From positions 1-45,881 of the forward strand of contig CATKXN010000006.1 of assembly GCA_949840605.1 (NCBI GenBank): a stretch of DNA of 45,881 nucleotides. Reading direction: 5' to 3'. Source of the DNA: an uncultured Alistipes sp. Lineage in GTDB: Bacteria; Bacteroidota; Bacteroidia; Bacteroidales; Rikenellaceae. Each line of letters starts with the position of its first letter. Within the stretch, counting starts at the first letter, position 1. Positions 8,421-16,019 of this stretch are shown piece after piece. The position numbers were made by a program, and so were the translations under genes. The notes under the pieces were generated by a model. It was not told the origin of the DNA. It worked only from the letters and a program-made list of their open reading frames with translations, and made no database searches.

Positions 8421-10994
8421 ATGATATCCTTCAATCCCCGGGGGCTTTCCCCGCAGGAGGTCGCCGAAAGCCGGCGTCAGCACGGCGACAACGTCATCAC
8501 TCCGCCGAAAGACGATTCGGTGTGGCGGCTGCTGCTCGAAAAATTCCGCGATCCGATCATCCGCATTCTGCTGCTCGCGGCGTTGCTGTCGCTGGTCATC
8601 GGATTCATCCATAAGGACTTCACCGAATCCGTGGGCATCATCTGCGCCATTATCCTCGCCACGTGCGTCGGCTTCTGGTTCGAATGGGACGCCCAACGGC
8701 GTTTCCGGCGGCTGAACCAGGTCAACGACGACATTCCCGTCAAGGTGATGCGCGAGGGCGCGATCCGCGAAATACCCCGCCGCGAGGTCGTTGCGGGCGA
8801 CGTGGTCTACATCGAGGGCGGCGAGACGATCCCCGCCGACGGCGAACTGGTCGAGGCCGTGTCGCTGAAGATCAACGAATCGACCCTTACGGGCGAACCC
8901 GAGGTGGACAAGACGGTCGACGAGGCCGGTTTCGACCCCGAGGCGACCTATCCGTCGAACGCCGTGCTGCGGGGTACGACCGTGGCCGACGGCTACGGCG
9001 TGATGGTCGTCACGGCCGTGGGCGACGCCACGGAGGCCGGGCGGGTGACGGAGCAGGCCACCGTCCAGAGCGACGAACAGACGCCGCTCAACCGTCAGCT
9101 GACGCGTCTCTCGCGCCTGATCGGACGTCTGGGCATCCTCCTTTCGGTGCTGATCTTCTGCGTGATGCTGGGCAAGGCGGTCTTCACGGGCGGACTGCTC
9201 GACAACGACTGGCTGACGATCTCGCAGCATGTGCTGCAGATTTTCATGATTTCGGTGGCCATCATCGTCATGGCCGTTCCCGAGGGGCTTCCGATGTCGA
9301 TCACGCTGTCGCTGGCGATGTCCATGCGGCGGATGCTGAAAACCAACAACCTCGTGCGCAAGATGCACGCCTGCGAGACGATGGGCGCCGTGACGGTCAT
9401 CTGCACCGACAAGACCGGCACGCTCACCCAGAACCGCATGCACGTGCAGGAGCTGGTGCGCTACGACGCGCTTCCCGCGCGGGATTTCGCCGAAATCGTG
9501 GCGCTGAACACCACGGCGTTCCTCGATGCCGAGGGGCGCATCATCGGCAACCCTACGGAAGGGGCCCTGCTCGAATGGATGCGCGGCCGGGGCGACGATT
9601 ACGAACCCCTGCGGGCCGATGCGCGGATCGTCGACCGGCTGACCTTCTCGACCGAGCGCAAATACATGGCGACGATCATCGAAAGCGGTGTTTCGGGCCG
9701 CCGTCTCCTCTGCGTGAAGGGCGCGCCGGAGATCGTGCGCGCGATGTGCCTTCCGGACGGCAAGGACACGCAGGTCGCCGAGCAGCTGCTGGGCTTCCAG
9801 AGCCGCGCCATGCGCACGCTGGCCGTGGCGTGGGCCGAGACCGCGTCGGACGACTGCCTGGAGGCGGTCAGGGCGGGCGGACTGCATTTCGCGGCCGTCG
9901 CGGCGATCTCCGACCCGGTTCGCGAGGATGTTCCCGCGGCTGTCGGACGCTGTCTCGGGGCCGGTATCGGCATCAAGATCGTCACGGGCGACACGCCGGC
10001 CACGGCGCGTGAGATCGCCCGTCAGATCGGGCTGTGGAACGACGCCGAGGACGGCGACCGCAACCACATCACCGGTACGGATTTCGCCGCCCTGAGCGAC
10101 GCAGAGCTGCTGGAGCGTGTGCAGGAGCTGAAGATCATGTCCCGCGCGCGGCCGCTCGACAAGCAGCGTCTCGTCAGGTTGTTGCAGCAGCGGGGCGAGG
10201 TGGTGGCCGTCACGGGCGACGGCACGAACGACGCCCCGGCGCTGAATTTCGCCAACGTGGGCCTCTCGATGGGCTCGGGAACGTCGGTGGCGAAAGAAGC
10301 TTCGGACATCACGCTGCTCGACGACTCGTTCGCCTCGATCGCCACGGCCGTGATGTGGGGCCGTTCGCTCTACCGCAACATCCAGCGGTTCGTGCTGTTC
10401 CAGCTGACGATCAACTTCGCGGCCATCGTCATCTGCTTCGTCGGCGCCGTGTTCGGCACCGAGATGCCGCTGACGGTGGTGCAAATCCTCTGGGTCAACA
10501 TCATCATGGATACCTTCGCGGCGATGGCGATGGCTTCGCTGCCGCCCAGCCCCGAGGTGATGCGCGACAAGCCGCGTCCGAGGGACGAATTCATCATTAC
10601 GCGCCCGATGGCCCGCACCATCTTCACCTGCGGAATGGTCATGGTCGCAGTCCTGCTGGGGATGCTCTTCTGGTGGACGATCTGCAAGGGCGGGCTTTCC
10701 GTGGAGCAGCTGACGCTGTTCTTCTCGACGTTCGTCTTTTTGCAGTTCTGGAACATGTTCAACGCCAAGGGTTTCGAAACGCGCCATTCGGTGTTCACCT
10801 GCCTGAAGGGATGCCGCGAGTTCTTCCTGATCCTCGCGGCCATCGGCGTGGGGCAGGTGCTGATCGTGGAGTTCGGCGGCGAGGTGTTCCGCACCGTACC
10901 GCTCTCGGGACGCGAATGGGCCGCCGTCATCGGTTTCACCTCGCTGCTGGCCGTCGGCGGCGAAGCGATCCGTGCCCTCCGCCGGAAAAAATAA
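8421..10994 (+). CDS. Calcium-translocating P-type ATPase (PMCA-like, type IIB)
   Basis: Inner-membrane ion pump, probably exporting Ca2+ from the cytoplasm. The 857 residues hold an N-terminal cation ATPase domain, an actuator domain with TGEP near residue 157, and transmembrane segment 4 with the ion-binding motif VPEGLP (about residue 290). The phosphorylation site is DKTGTLTQ with D330. The hinge motif TGDGTNDAPAL and C-terminal membrane helices complete it. VPEGLP with neighbouring sequence resembles plasma-membrane Ca2+ pumps; Ca2+ specificity is inferred, not proven. It lies 7 bases after rodA and 18 bases before the PAP2 gene, suggesting read-through from the elongasome operon. Confidence 0.92.
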   Translation: MISFNPRGLSPQEVAESRRQHGDNVITPPKDDSVWRLLLEKFRDPIIRILLLAALLSLVIGFIHKDFTESVGIICAIILATCVGFWFEWDAQRRFRRLNQVNDDIPVKVMREGAIREIPRREVVAGDVVYIEGGETIPADGELVEAVSLKINESTLTGEPEVDKTVDEAGFDPEATYPSNAVLRGTTVADGYGVMVVTAVGDATEAGRVTEQATVQSDEQTPLNRQLTRLSRLIGRLGILLSVLIFCVMLGKAVFTGGLLDNDWLTISQHVLQIFMISVAIIVMAVPEGLPMSITLSLAMSMRRMLKTNNLVRKMHACETMGAVTVICTDKTGTLTQNRMHVQELVRYDALPARDFAEIVALNTTAFLDAEGRIIGNPTEGALLEWMRGRGDDYEPLRADARIVDRLTFSTERKYMATIIESGVSGRRLLCVKGAPEIVRAMCLPDGKDTQVAEQLLGFQSRAMRTLAVAWAETASDDCLEAVRAGGLHFAAVAAISDPVREDVPAAVGRCLGAGIGIKIVTGDTPATAREIARQIGLWNDAEDGDRNHITGTDFAALSDAELLERVQELKIMSRARPLDKQRLVRLLQQRGEVVAVTGDGTNDAPALNFANVGLSMGSGTSVAKEASDITLLDDSFASIATAVMWGRSLYRNIQRFVLFQLTINFAAIVICFVGAVFGTEMPLTVVQILWVNIIMDTFAAMAMASLPPSPEVMRDKPRPRDEFIITRPMARTIFTCGMVMVAVLLGMLFWWTICKGGLSVEQLTLFFSTFVFLQFWNMFNAKGFETRHSVFTCLKGCREFFLILAAIGVGQVLIVEFGGEVFRTVPLSGREWAAVIGFTSLLAVGGEAIRALRRKK

Positions 10995-11012
10995 CTGTTG
11001 CGACAAGATACG

Positions 11013-12245
11013 ATGTTCAAACGCTTTGCCGCCGCCTGCCTGCTCTCCTTCGTGGGCTTGGGAGCCTGGGCGCAATTACCGGATAGTGTCGACCTGAGCG
11101 CCGGAGGCGAGTTTCGCCGGCGCATCGACCGACACACTTCGACGAAAGCCTACCGCATGCTGTTCATCGGTACGCCACTCATCGTGGGCGGTGTGGTCAT
11201 GCAGGCCTATGATGCCGATTTCCGGCGGCTGCGCAACGGGTACAGCCGTTCGTTCCATCATGACTACGACGATTATCTCCAGTATGCTCCGGCCGGGGTG
11301 ATGGTCGGCATGAAGGCTTTCGGCGTCCGGGGACGCAGCTCGTGGGGCCGGATGCTGGTTTCCGACGCCTTTGCGGCGGGACTGATGGCCGTCGGCGTCA
11401 ATTCGCTGAAATACTCCTGCCGGGTGATGCGTCCCGACGGGTCGTCGCGCAACTCCTTTCCTTCGGGACATACGGCCACGGCCTTCATGACCGCCACGAT
11501 GCTCCACAAGGAGTACGGCCACCGCAGTCCGTGGTACAGCATCGGCGGCTATACCGTGGCTACGGTCACGGGAGTTACGCGCCAGCTGAATAACCGCCAC
11601 TGGATGAGCGACATCCTGGTCGGCGCCGGGATCGGCATCCTGGCCACGGAGCTGGGCTATTTCCTCGCCGACCTGATCTTCCGGGACAAAGGGCTCCACG
11701 TCCGTGAAACCTTTTCGGTCTACGACCGCTACCGCCATCCGTCGTTCCTGGGTTTCAGTCTCGGGCTGACGACCGTGCCGGGGACCTACGATCCGTATCC
11801 CGGTATGCGGGTTCAGTTGCTTGCCGGGCCCGCCGTCCGGCTTCAGGGTGCCTGGTTCGCTTCGCCTTACTGGGGCTTCGGCGGCCGCATGTCGTGCGTG
11901 AACCTGCGGGTGAAGGTCAACGGTGTGGCGCAAAACGACGATCTGGAATGCGCGTCGCTCTATGCGGGGCCCTATTTCTCCTATCCTTTCTCGATGCGGT
12001 GGCTTGTGGGCGCGAAACTGCTTGCCGGCTGCGAGATATACAAATCCTGCGATACGGATGTCCGACGGCTGGAGGGCCGCAGCGGTTTCTCGTTCGGAAC
12101 GGGCGTCTCCTCGACCTACCTCGCCACCCAGAATCTCGGCGTGCGCTTCTCTACCGACTACGACGTCGCGCCGCCTCTGACGGGCGCTTCGCGGCAGCGC
12201 ATCCACCGCCTGACGTTCGGCATCGGCATCAGCGCGGCTTTCTGA
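11013..12245 (+). CDS. PAP2-family phosphatase with C-terminal beta-barrel-like domain
   Basis: Envelope phosphatase of the PAP2 superfamily. Members hydrolyse lipid-linked phosphates such as undecaprenyl pyrophosphate, phosphatidylglycerophosphate or lipid A phosphate; the substrate here is unknown. The start chosen is the ATG at 11013, giving a signal peptide that ends at WAQ (about residue 21); a TTG at 10998 is possible. PAP2 motifs are complete: K-x6-RP (KYSCRVMRP), PSGH (SFPSGHTA) and R-x5-H-x3-D (RQLNNRHWMSD). After about residue 230 comes roughly 180 residues of alternating polar and aromatic strands ending in ISAAF, with a terminal Phe as in outer-membrane barrels. Total 410 residues, about twice a bare PAP2 domain. 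Confidence 0.88.
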   Translation: MFKRFAAACLLSFVGLGAWAQLPDSVDLSAGGEFRRRIDRHTSTKAYRMLFIGTPLIVGGVVMQAYDADFRRLRNGYSRSFHHDYDDYLQYAPAGVMVGMKAFGVRGRSSWGRMLVSDAFAAGLMAVGVNSLKYSCRVMRPDGSSRNSFPSGHTATAFMTATMLHKEYGHRSPWYSIGGYTVATVTGVTRQLNNRHWMSDILVGAGIGILATELGYFLADLIFRDKGLHVRETFSVYDRYRHPSFLGFSLGLTTVPGTYDPYPGMRVQLLAGPAVRLQGAWFASPYWGFGGRMSCVNLRVKVNGVAQNDDLECASLYAGPYFSYPFSMRWLVGAKLLAGCEIYKSCDTDVRRLEGRSGFSFGTGVSSTYLATQNLGVRFSTDYDVAPPLTGASRQRIHRLTFGIGISAAF

Positions 12246-12254
12246 AATGTAAAT

Positions 12255-12278
12255 GGGCGAACCGCGGACGGTTCGCCC
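12255..12278. terminator. Bidirectional hairpin terminator
   Basis: A perfect 10-bp stem, GGGCGAACCG (12255-12264) with CGGTTCGCCC (12269-12278), and a 4-base loop. It sits between two convergent genes, the PAP2 phosphatase (+) and the small lipoprotein (-). T-rich sequence lies on both sides, although no long U-tract is present. Confidence 0.75.
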
Positions 12279-12299
12279 TTCCGATTTTCATTCCGGCAC

Positions 12300-12770
12300 T
12301 TACAGAAACGGCTTTCCCCATACGGCGCTGCGCACTTCCCCGCCCGTAACGCCGTCCTTGACATAGGCGGGAACCACCACCCCGGAGTAAACCGAAACAA
12401 TGCCGTCCTTCCGTGCGCGGATGCGCAGCTCCTTTTTCGTATATTTTTCGATCACATAGCAGCTGTCCCACGGCGTGCCGCTGGCATACGTGCCCGAAAT
12501 CACCTGCTCGGCGCCGGATTCGCCGCCGATCGAGTAAGTTCCGGTATGTCTGGTGTATCCGAACGTATTGATGCTCTGGTAAAGGACGAATGTCCCGTCC
12601 CCACCGAGCTGCAAGTAGACCATACCGGCCAAAGCCGTGTCGCCATTCCATTGGACCAGCACCCAGCCGTCGTAATCCTCCTCGCTATCGCCGCCCTTAT
12701 TGCTGCCGCCGCAACCGGCCGCCAGCAGGGCCACGGCCGCGGCAACAAAAAATTTCAGTCCGATTCTCAT
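12300..12770 (-). CDS. Small lipoprotein of unknown function (lipocalin-like size)
   Basis: Predicted 156-residue lipoprotein. The start is the ATG at 12770, because from there the product begins with a textbook lipoprotein signal: charged MRIGLK, hydrophobic core, then the lipobox LAAGC followed by glycine/serine and acidic residues (GGSNKGGDSEED). The acidic stretch after the cysteine resembles the export signal that sends Bacteroidetes lipoproteins to the cell surface. The mature part is beta-rich (WVLVQWNGD, GTFVLYQS, GTYSIGG), in the style of small lipocalin-like domains. I do not recognise a specific family. The promoter at 12814-12844 fits this start well. Confidence 0.75.
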   Translation of the reverse strand: MRIGLKFFVAAAVALLAAGCGGSNKGGDSEEDYDGWVLVQWNGDTALAGMVYLQLGGDGTFVLYQSINTFGYTRHTGTYSIGGESGAEQVISGTYASGTPWDSCYVIEKYTKKELRIRARKDGIVSVYSGVVVPAYVKDGVTGGEVRSAVWGKPFL

Positions 12771-12813
12771 AGGCAGAACCGCCCTGTTCCAGTTTTCCAC
12801 AAAGGCGGATTCG

Positions 12814-12844
12814 CAAATATAAGAATTGCATCCCGAAATCCAAA
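12814..12844 (-). promoter_or_regulatory. Bacteroidetes promoter for the small lipoprotein gene
   Basis: On the minus strand TTTG (12841-12844) is followed after 19 bases by TATATTTG (12814-12821). This is an exact match to the Bacteroidetes vegetative promoter TTTG-N19-21-TAnnTTTG. It lies about 44 bases upstream of the ATG at 12770. Confidence 0.75.
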
Positions 12845-12942
12845 GCGTGTCTGCAAAAATTCCCCGGCGGCGGATAAAACGGACTTTCGTTGGCATAAAA
12901 AATGCACGCTCCATACTGCGGATTTTCCCCGGATATACGATT

Positions 12943-13596
12943 ATGAAATTGCGTCCCAGTCTGATACTTTTACTGTTCGTGGCATCGGCAGGCATCCTTG
13001 TCTGGCTATACTACGCAGCGACGCGCGGCCCCCGGCCGCCGAAAAGTTCACCGTGGGCCGATACACTCGCGGATCTGAACGCCTGCTGCCGCTGCAAACA
13101 CGTCAAATCGGCGCAGTACGATCATTTCGCCGACATCGCAGCTAACGAGCAGCGCCCAGGGGCTGAACGGCTGTTCCGGGCCATGGCCTTCGCCCAGCGG
13201 TTGCAGGAGAACAACTGCTCGTCGGCGATCGTGCACCTCGGGGGCAGCTACACGCCTCCGGGAAAAATCGTCATCTTCTCAGGCACGACCGACAGCAACC
13301 TGGAACGGAGCATCGGTTACGAACGACGGAACTACGACGAGCGGGGCGGGGCGGACATCCGCCGGGCGATGGAGTGCGGCAACCGCTATGCCGCACGGAT
13401 GCTGGCCCGGGCGTCGGCCGGGGACCAGCGGAACATCGTCCTGCTGGAACGCTGCAGACAGGATGCCGGCCTCGGAGCGGATACGATGCGTTTCGCCGTC
13501 TGCCCGGTCTGCGGCAATCTCTACGCCGCGGAACACGCCGATTATTTCTGTCCCCACTGCATGACCGACGGGGAGCGGTTTATCCGGTTCGAATAA
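12943..13596 (+). CDS. Membrane-anchored rubrerythrin-like protein with C-terminal rubredoxin-type zinc/iron knuckles
   Basis: Predicted 217-residue protein. The ATG at 12943 is chosen because it gives an N-terminal membrane anchor or signal (residues 5-24), followed by a helical rubrerythrin-like domain and a C-terminal rubredoxin-like domain with two CxxC pairs (CPVCGNLY and FCPHC). Classical rubrerythrins reduce peroxide with a diiron site held by Glu/His residues of ExxH motifs in a four-helix bundle. Here the matching helices read AMAFAQRLQENN and RNIVLLERCRQD, and the expected ligands appear to be missing. An extra cysteine cluster, CCRCK, lies near residue 44. A non-enzymatic or electron-transfer role is possible. 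Family assignment is moderate. Confidence 0.68.
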   Translation: MKLRPSLILLLFVASAGILVWLYYAATRGPRPPKSSPWADTLADLNACCRCKHVKSAQYDHFADIAANEQRPGAERLFRAMAFAQRLQENNCSSAIVHLGGSYTPPGKIVIFSGTTDSNLERSIGYERRNYDERGGADIRRAMECGNRYAARMLARASAGDQRNIVLLERCRQDAGLGADTMRFAVCPVCGNLYAAEHADYFCPHCMTDGERFIRFE

Positions 13597-14101
13597 CAGG
13601 GAGGGGCTCCCGGGCAGACGTTTCCGATTTTACAGAGTGAGGATTGCGCTTAGACGAAGCGGGCGCGGACGGGTAGTATCGGAATACGTCACATTCACTC
13701 CTGAAAACCATTGTAATATTGCACCAGAAACAGGCCCGGTTGCGGGAGCCGTAACGAAAGGGAGGGGCGAAACGTCGGTTAGAGACTCTCCAGCGCGGAT
13801 TTTATTGTCATCTGACAAAAACGCTCGCTCCGCGTGAGGTGTAAAACCATTTTAATGGAAGGAATTGCATATATTGTAAGTGGTCGAGCGGGGGTTATGT
13901 CTATTTATATTAGGATAAAATGCAACCATGAAAAAAGTCCACTCTTCGTTATTGTGCTTGTGGCGATGAGTACCGCTAAACCGACACCGGAGTTGGCTAA
14001 TTTGCCACACCGATTCGGACGTTTTTCAAAAATTGGATTTATGAAAAGGAAATCTTATCTTCTTAAATTATACAAAACATCAGGATAACATCTGCCCGAT
14101 T
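13597..14101. other. Gene-poor boundary region before the PUL
   Basis: About 505 bases without a convincing gene. The first part is GC-rich and begins with a weak hairpin (GGGAG 13599-13603 with CTCCC 13607-13611) just after the rubrerythrin-like stop. From about 13840 the sequence becomes AT-rich, marking the compositional edge of the PUL block. A 40-residue frame (ATG 13966 to stop 14088) exists but shows no known domain. I see no tRNA, no integrase, no clear attachment repeat and no clean TTTG/TAnnTTTG promoter; TAATTTG at about 14000 is one base short of the consensus. Confidence 0.6.
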
Positions 14102-14665
14102 ATGACATTGATTTTCAAACCGGATTCATTCCAAGATACATCCGATTATCAACTGGTTAAGCAGTTCAGGGGTGGGAACATGGAAGCTTTCAAATTTCTG
14201 TATGAAAAATATGGAGGCAAGCTCTACAACTTTATACTGTCGCTTCTCCACGATCCTGATGAGGCGGAAGACCTCACACAAAACACCTTTCTGAAATTGT
14301 GGGATAAACGCACGGATCTGAATCCCGAAAAAAGCGTTGCCTCCTATATCTTTATGATTGCGCGTCACATGGTCTATCGTCAGGCCTGCAATCGTTTGAT
14401 GCACAATCGCCACAACGAGAATTTCACACGCGAGCGCGGCGTCATTGACCGCTCGACGGAGGAGCAGATTGACAGTGTATTTCTCTCCATGCGCCTTGAG
14501 ATTCTGACAAACGAATTGCCGGAGGCGCGTCGAGCCATATTCATACTTTCTCGAATCGAAGGTCTGTCGAATCGTGAAATCGCACAGCGTCTGGGCATCT
14601 CCGAGAAGACGGTTGAAACACAACTCTACCGCGCAACGCAGTATATCCGTAAGTACCGATTGTAA
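14102..14665 (+). CDS. ECF-type RNA polymerase sigma factor (Bacteroidetes PUL type)
   Basis: Extracytoplasmic-function sigma factor that should direct RNA polymerase to the PUL promoter when released by its anti-sigma partner. The 187 residues show sigma region 2 (FKFLYEKYGGKLYNFILS through EAEDLTQNTFLKLWDK, about residues 36-75) and region 4 with a helix-turn-helix (LSNREIAQRLGISEKTVETQLYRA, about residues 156-179); there is no region 3. This is the layout of the sigma-70 family expanded in Bacteroides PULs. The FecR-like gene begins 77 bases downstream. Together with an STN-bearing SusC this makes a trans-envelope signalling set. Confidence 0.95.
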   Translation: MTLIFKPDSFQDTSDYQLVKQFRGGNMEAFKFLYEKYGGKLYNFILSLLHDPDEAEDLTQNTFLKLWDKRTDLNPEKSVASYIFMIARHMVYRQACNRLMHNRHNENFTRERGVIDRSTEEQIDSVFLSMRLEILTNELPEARRAIFILSRIEGLSNREIAQRLGISEKTVETQLYRATQYIRKYRL

Positions 14666-14742
14666 TGTTTTAGAATAATAATGAAAAAACGACCTGCTGT
14701 AAGTGAAAAGGAGTGAGTTATGTCTATTAACAATGACGGAAG

Positions 14743-15768
14743 ATGAAAACAGAGAGTTATAATATTGAGATGTTGGACAAATTTCTCCGCGGCGAGAAAT
14801 TGGAGGAGACCGAAACCGCAGAACTCGAGCAGTGGATCGAGAGCGGTCAGGCACAGGAGACTCTTTTTGATGATTACCGCCACAAGTGGGATGAAGCCTC
14901 GTGGGGCATGGATTCCGATTGCCGAAACCGCATGTGGGTAGATATATGTCAGAGGGCTAATGGTAAGACGCTGGCTGCACCGCACCGCACATCGCCGGCA
15001 ACAGTGGCTTTGCGCTGGGTGGCCATCGTCGTTCTTTGCCTTACAACTGTCTTCACGACATACCGCCTGACATTGAGCCATTATACTTCAGGTGACGAAT
15101 ATGCCGTGAGCGTGAAACCCGGACAGAAGGCTGAAATTACCCTGCCCGATGGTACACAAGTGTGGCTGAACTCCAATTCGGAACTTCGATATGACAATGG
15201 ATACGGCCATTGGGAACGTCGCGTCGTGTTGAGCGGAGAGGCATTTTTCGAGGTTCCGAAGTCCAATAGTCGTTTTGTTGTCGAAACTAACGATATGAAT
15301 GTGGCTGTATACGGCACCTCGTTCAATGTGAAGGCATATGAAGATGAGGAGGTGACGACAGCGACACTTGTGAGCGGCAGTATTGAGGTGCAGATGGATG
15401 ACGGTAAAACCGTGATGTTGAAACCTCACGATGAACTGGCCTACAATTCGCGCAACAAGAACTATATGAAGACTGTCGTCGACAATGTTGAGGATGTGTC
15501 GCTGTGGCGCAGTAATCAATTGGTGTTCAGAGGTGAAACTCTGGATGCGGTTGCACGCATGTTGCACCGTCTGTATGATGTGGAGGTTATATTCATTTCG
15601 GAGCAGTCGCAGCAATACACCTTCTCCGGAACGATAAAGAACAACAGCCTGATGAATGTACTGGAAAACATTTCACTTTCGGCTCCGATATGTTATACCG
15701 TAAACGGTCGTACGATCGTCATCTCGGACGATGCAACACGAATGGAATATTACAACAAAAATAACTGA
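14743..15768 (+). CDS. FecR-type anti-sigma factor
   Basis: Inner-membrane anti-sigma factor of 341 residues. The cytoplasmic N-terminus (residues 1-86) would hold the sigma factor. One membrane helix spans about 88-108 (VALRWVAIVVLCLTTVF). The periplasmic FecR domain follows, with GQKAEITLPDGTQVWLNSNS (about 127-146) and the FecR core block GEAFFEV. A C-terminal DUF4974-like/STN-contacting region (LDAVARMLHRLYDVEV to the end) completes it. In this family the periplasmic part senses the SusC signalling domain and relays substrate binding to the sigma factor. Placed between the sigma and susC genes, as is typical. Confidence 0.94.
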   Translation: MKTESYNIEMLDKFLRGEKLEETETAELEQWIESGQAQETLFDDYRHKWDEASWGMDSDCRNRMWVDICQRANGKTLAAPHRTSPATVALRWVAIVVLCLTTVFTTYRLTLSHYTSGDEYAVSVKPGQKAEITLPDGTQVWLNSNSELRYDNGYGHWERRVVLSGEAFFEVPKSNSRFVVETNDMNVAVYGTSFNVKAYEDEEVTTATLVSGSIEVQMDDGKTVMLKPHDELAYNSRNKNYMKTVVDNVEDVSLWRSNQLVFRGETLDAVARMLHRLYDVEVIFISEQSQQYTFSGTIKNNSLMNVLENISLSAPICYTVNGRTIVISDDATRMEYYNKNN

Positions 15769-15832
15769 AACCTAAACCTAATACAAACGAAAACCTTGAA
15801 ACTGCCTATAACGGAATAAAAGACAAAAAACA

Positions 15833-15938
15833 AGTCCCTGTCAAACGTAACGATCCGACTGGGACTCTCCAATATTTAAGTCATATATCACCCATTTTTA
15901 TCAGGACGATTATGGCACTCCGGGAAGAGGGTGCCGTA
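15833..15938 (+). promoter_or_regulatory. Structured leader upstream of susC
   Basis: The 251-base gap before susC contains two inverted repeats. AGTCCC (15833-15838) pairs with GGGACT (15861-15866) across a 22-base loop. A stronger hairpin runs from 15911 to 15938: TATGGCACTC (15911-15920) pairs with GGGTGCCGTA (15929-15938), ten pairs including two G-T wobbles, with an 8-base loop. No U-run follows. This gap is also where the ECF-sigma-dependent promoter should be, but I cannot recognise its sequence. A regulatory role of the hairpin is inference. Confidence 0.4.
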
Positions 15939-16019
15939 TCGTTTCGGGGGAGTTTGCGCTTAAATTTTACCCAAAAGCACAAATTTTTCAATTATGAAAA
16001 TCCAACTTCAAAATTTACG

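Noticed and set aside
8358..11075. Minus-strand open frame of 905 codons across the P-type ATPase gene
   Set aside because: The opposite frame encodes an intact ATPase with all motifs. The antisense product is compositionally biased and unrecognisable.
13834..14088. 84-codon frame before the sigma gene
   Set aside because: No signal, domain or clear start context; I list only a doubtful 40-residue frame inside the boundary region.
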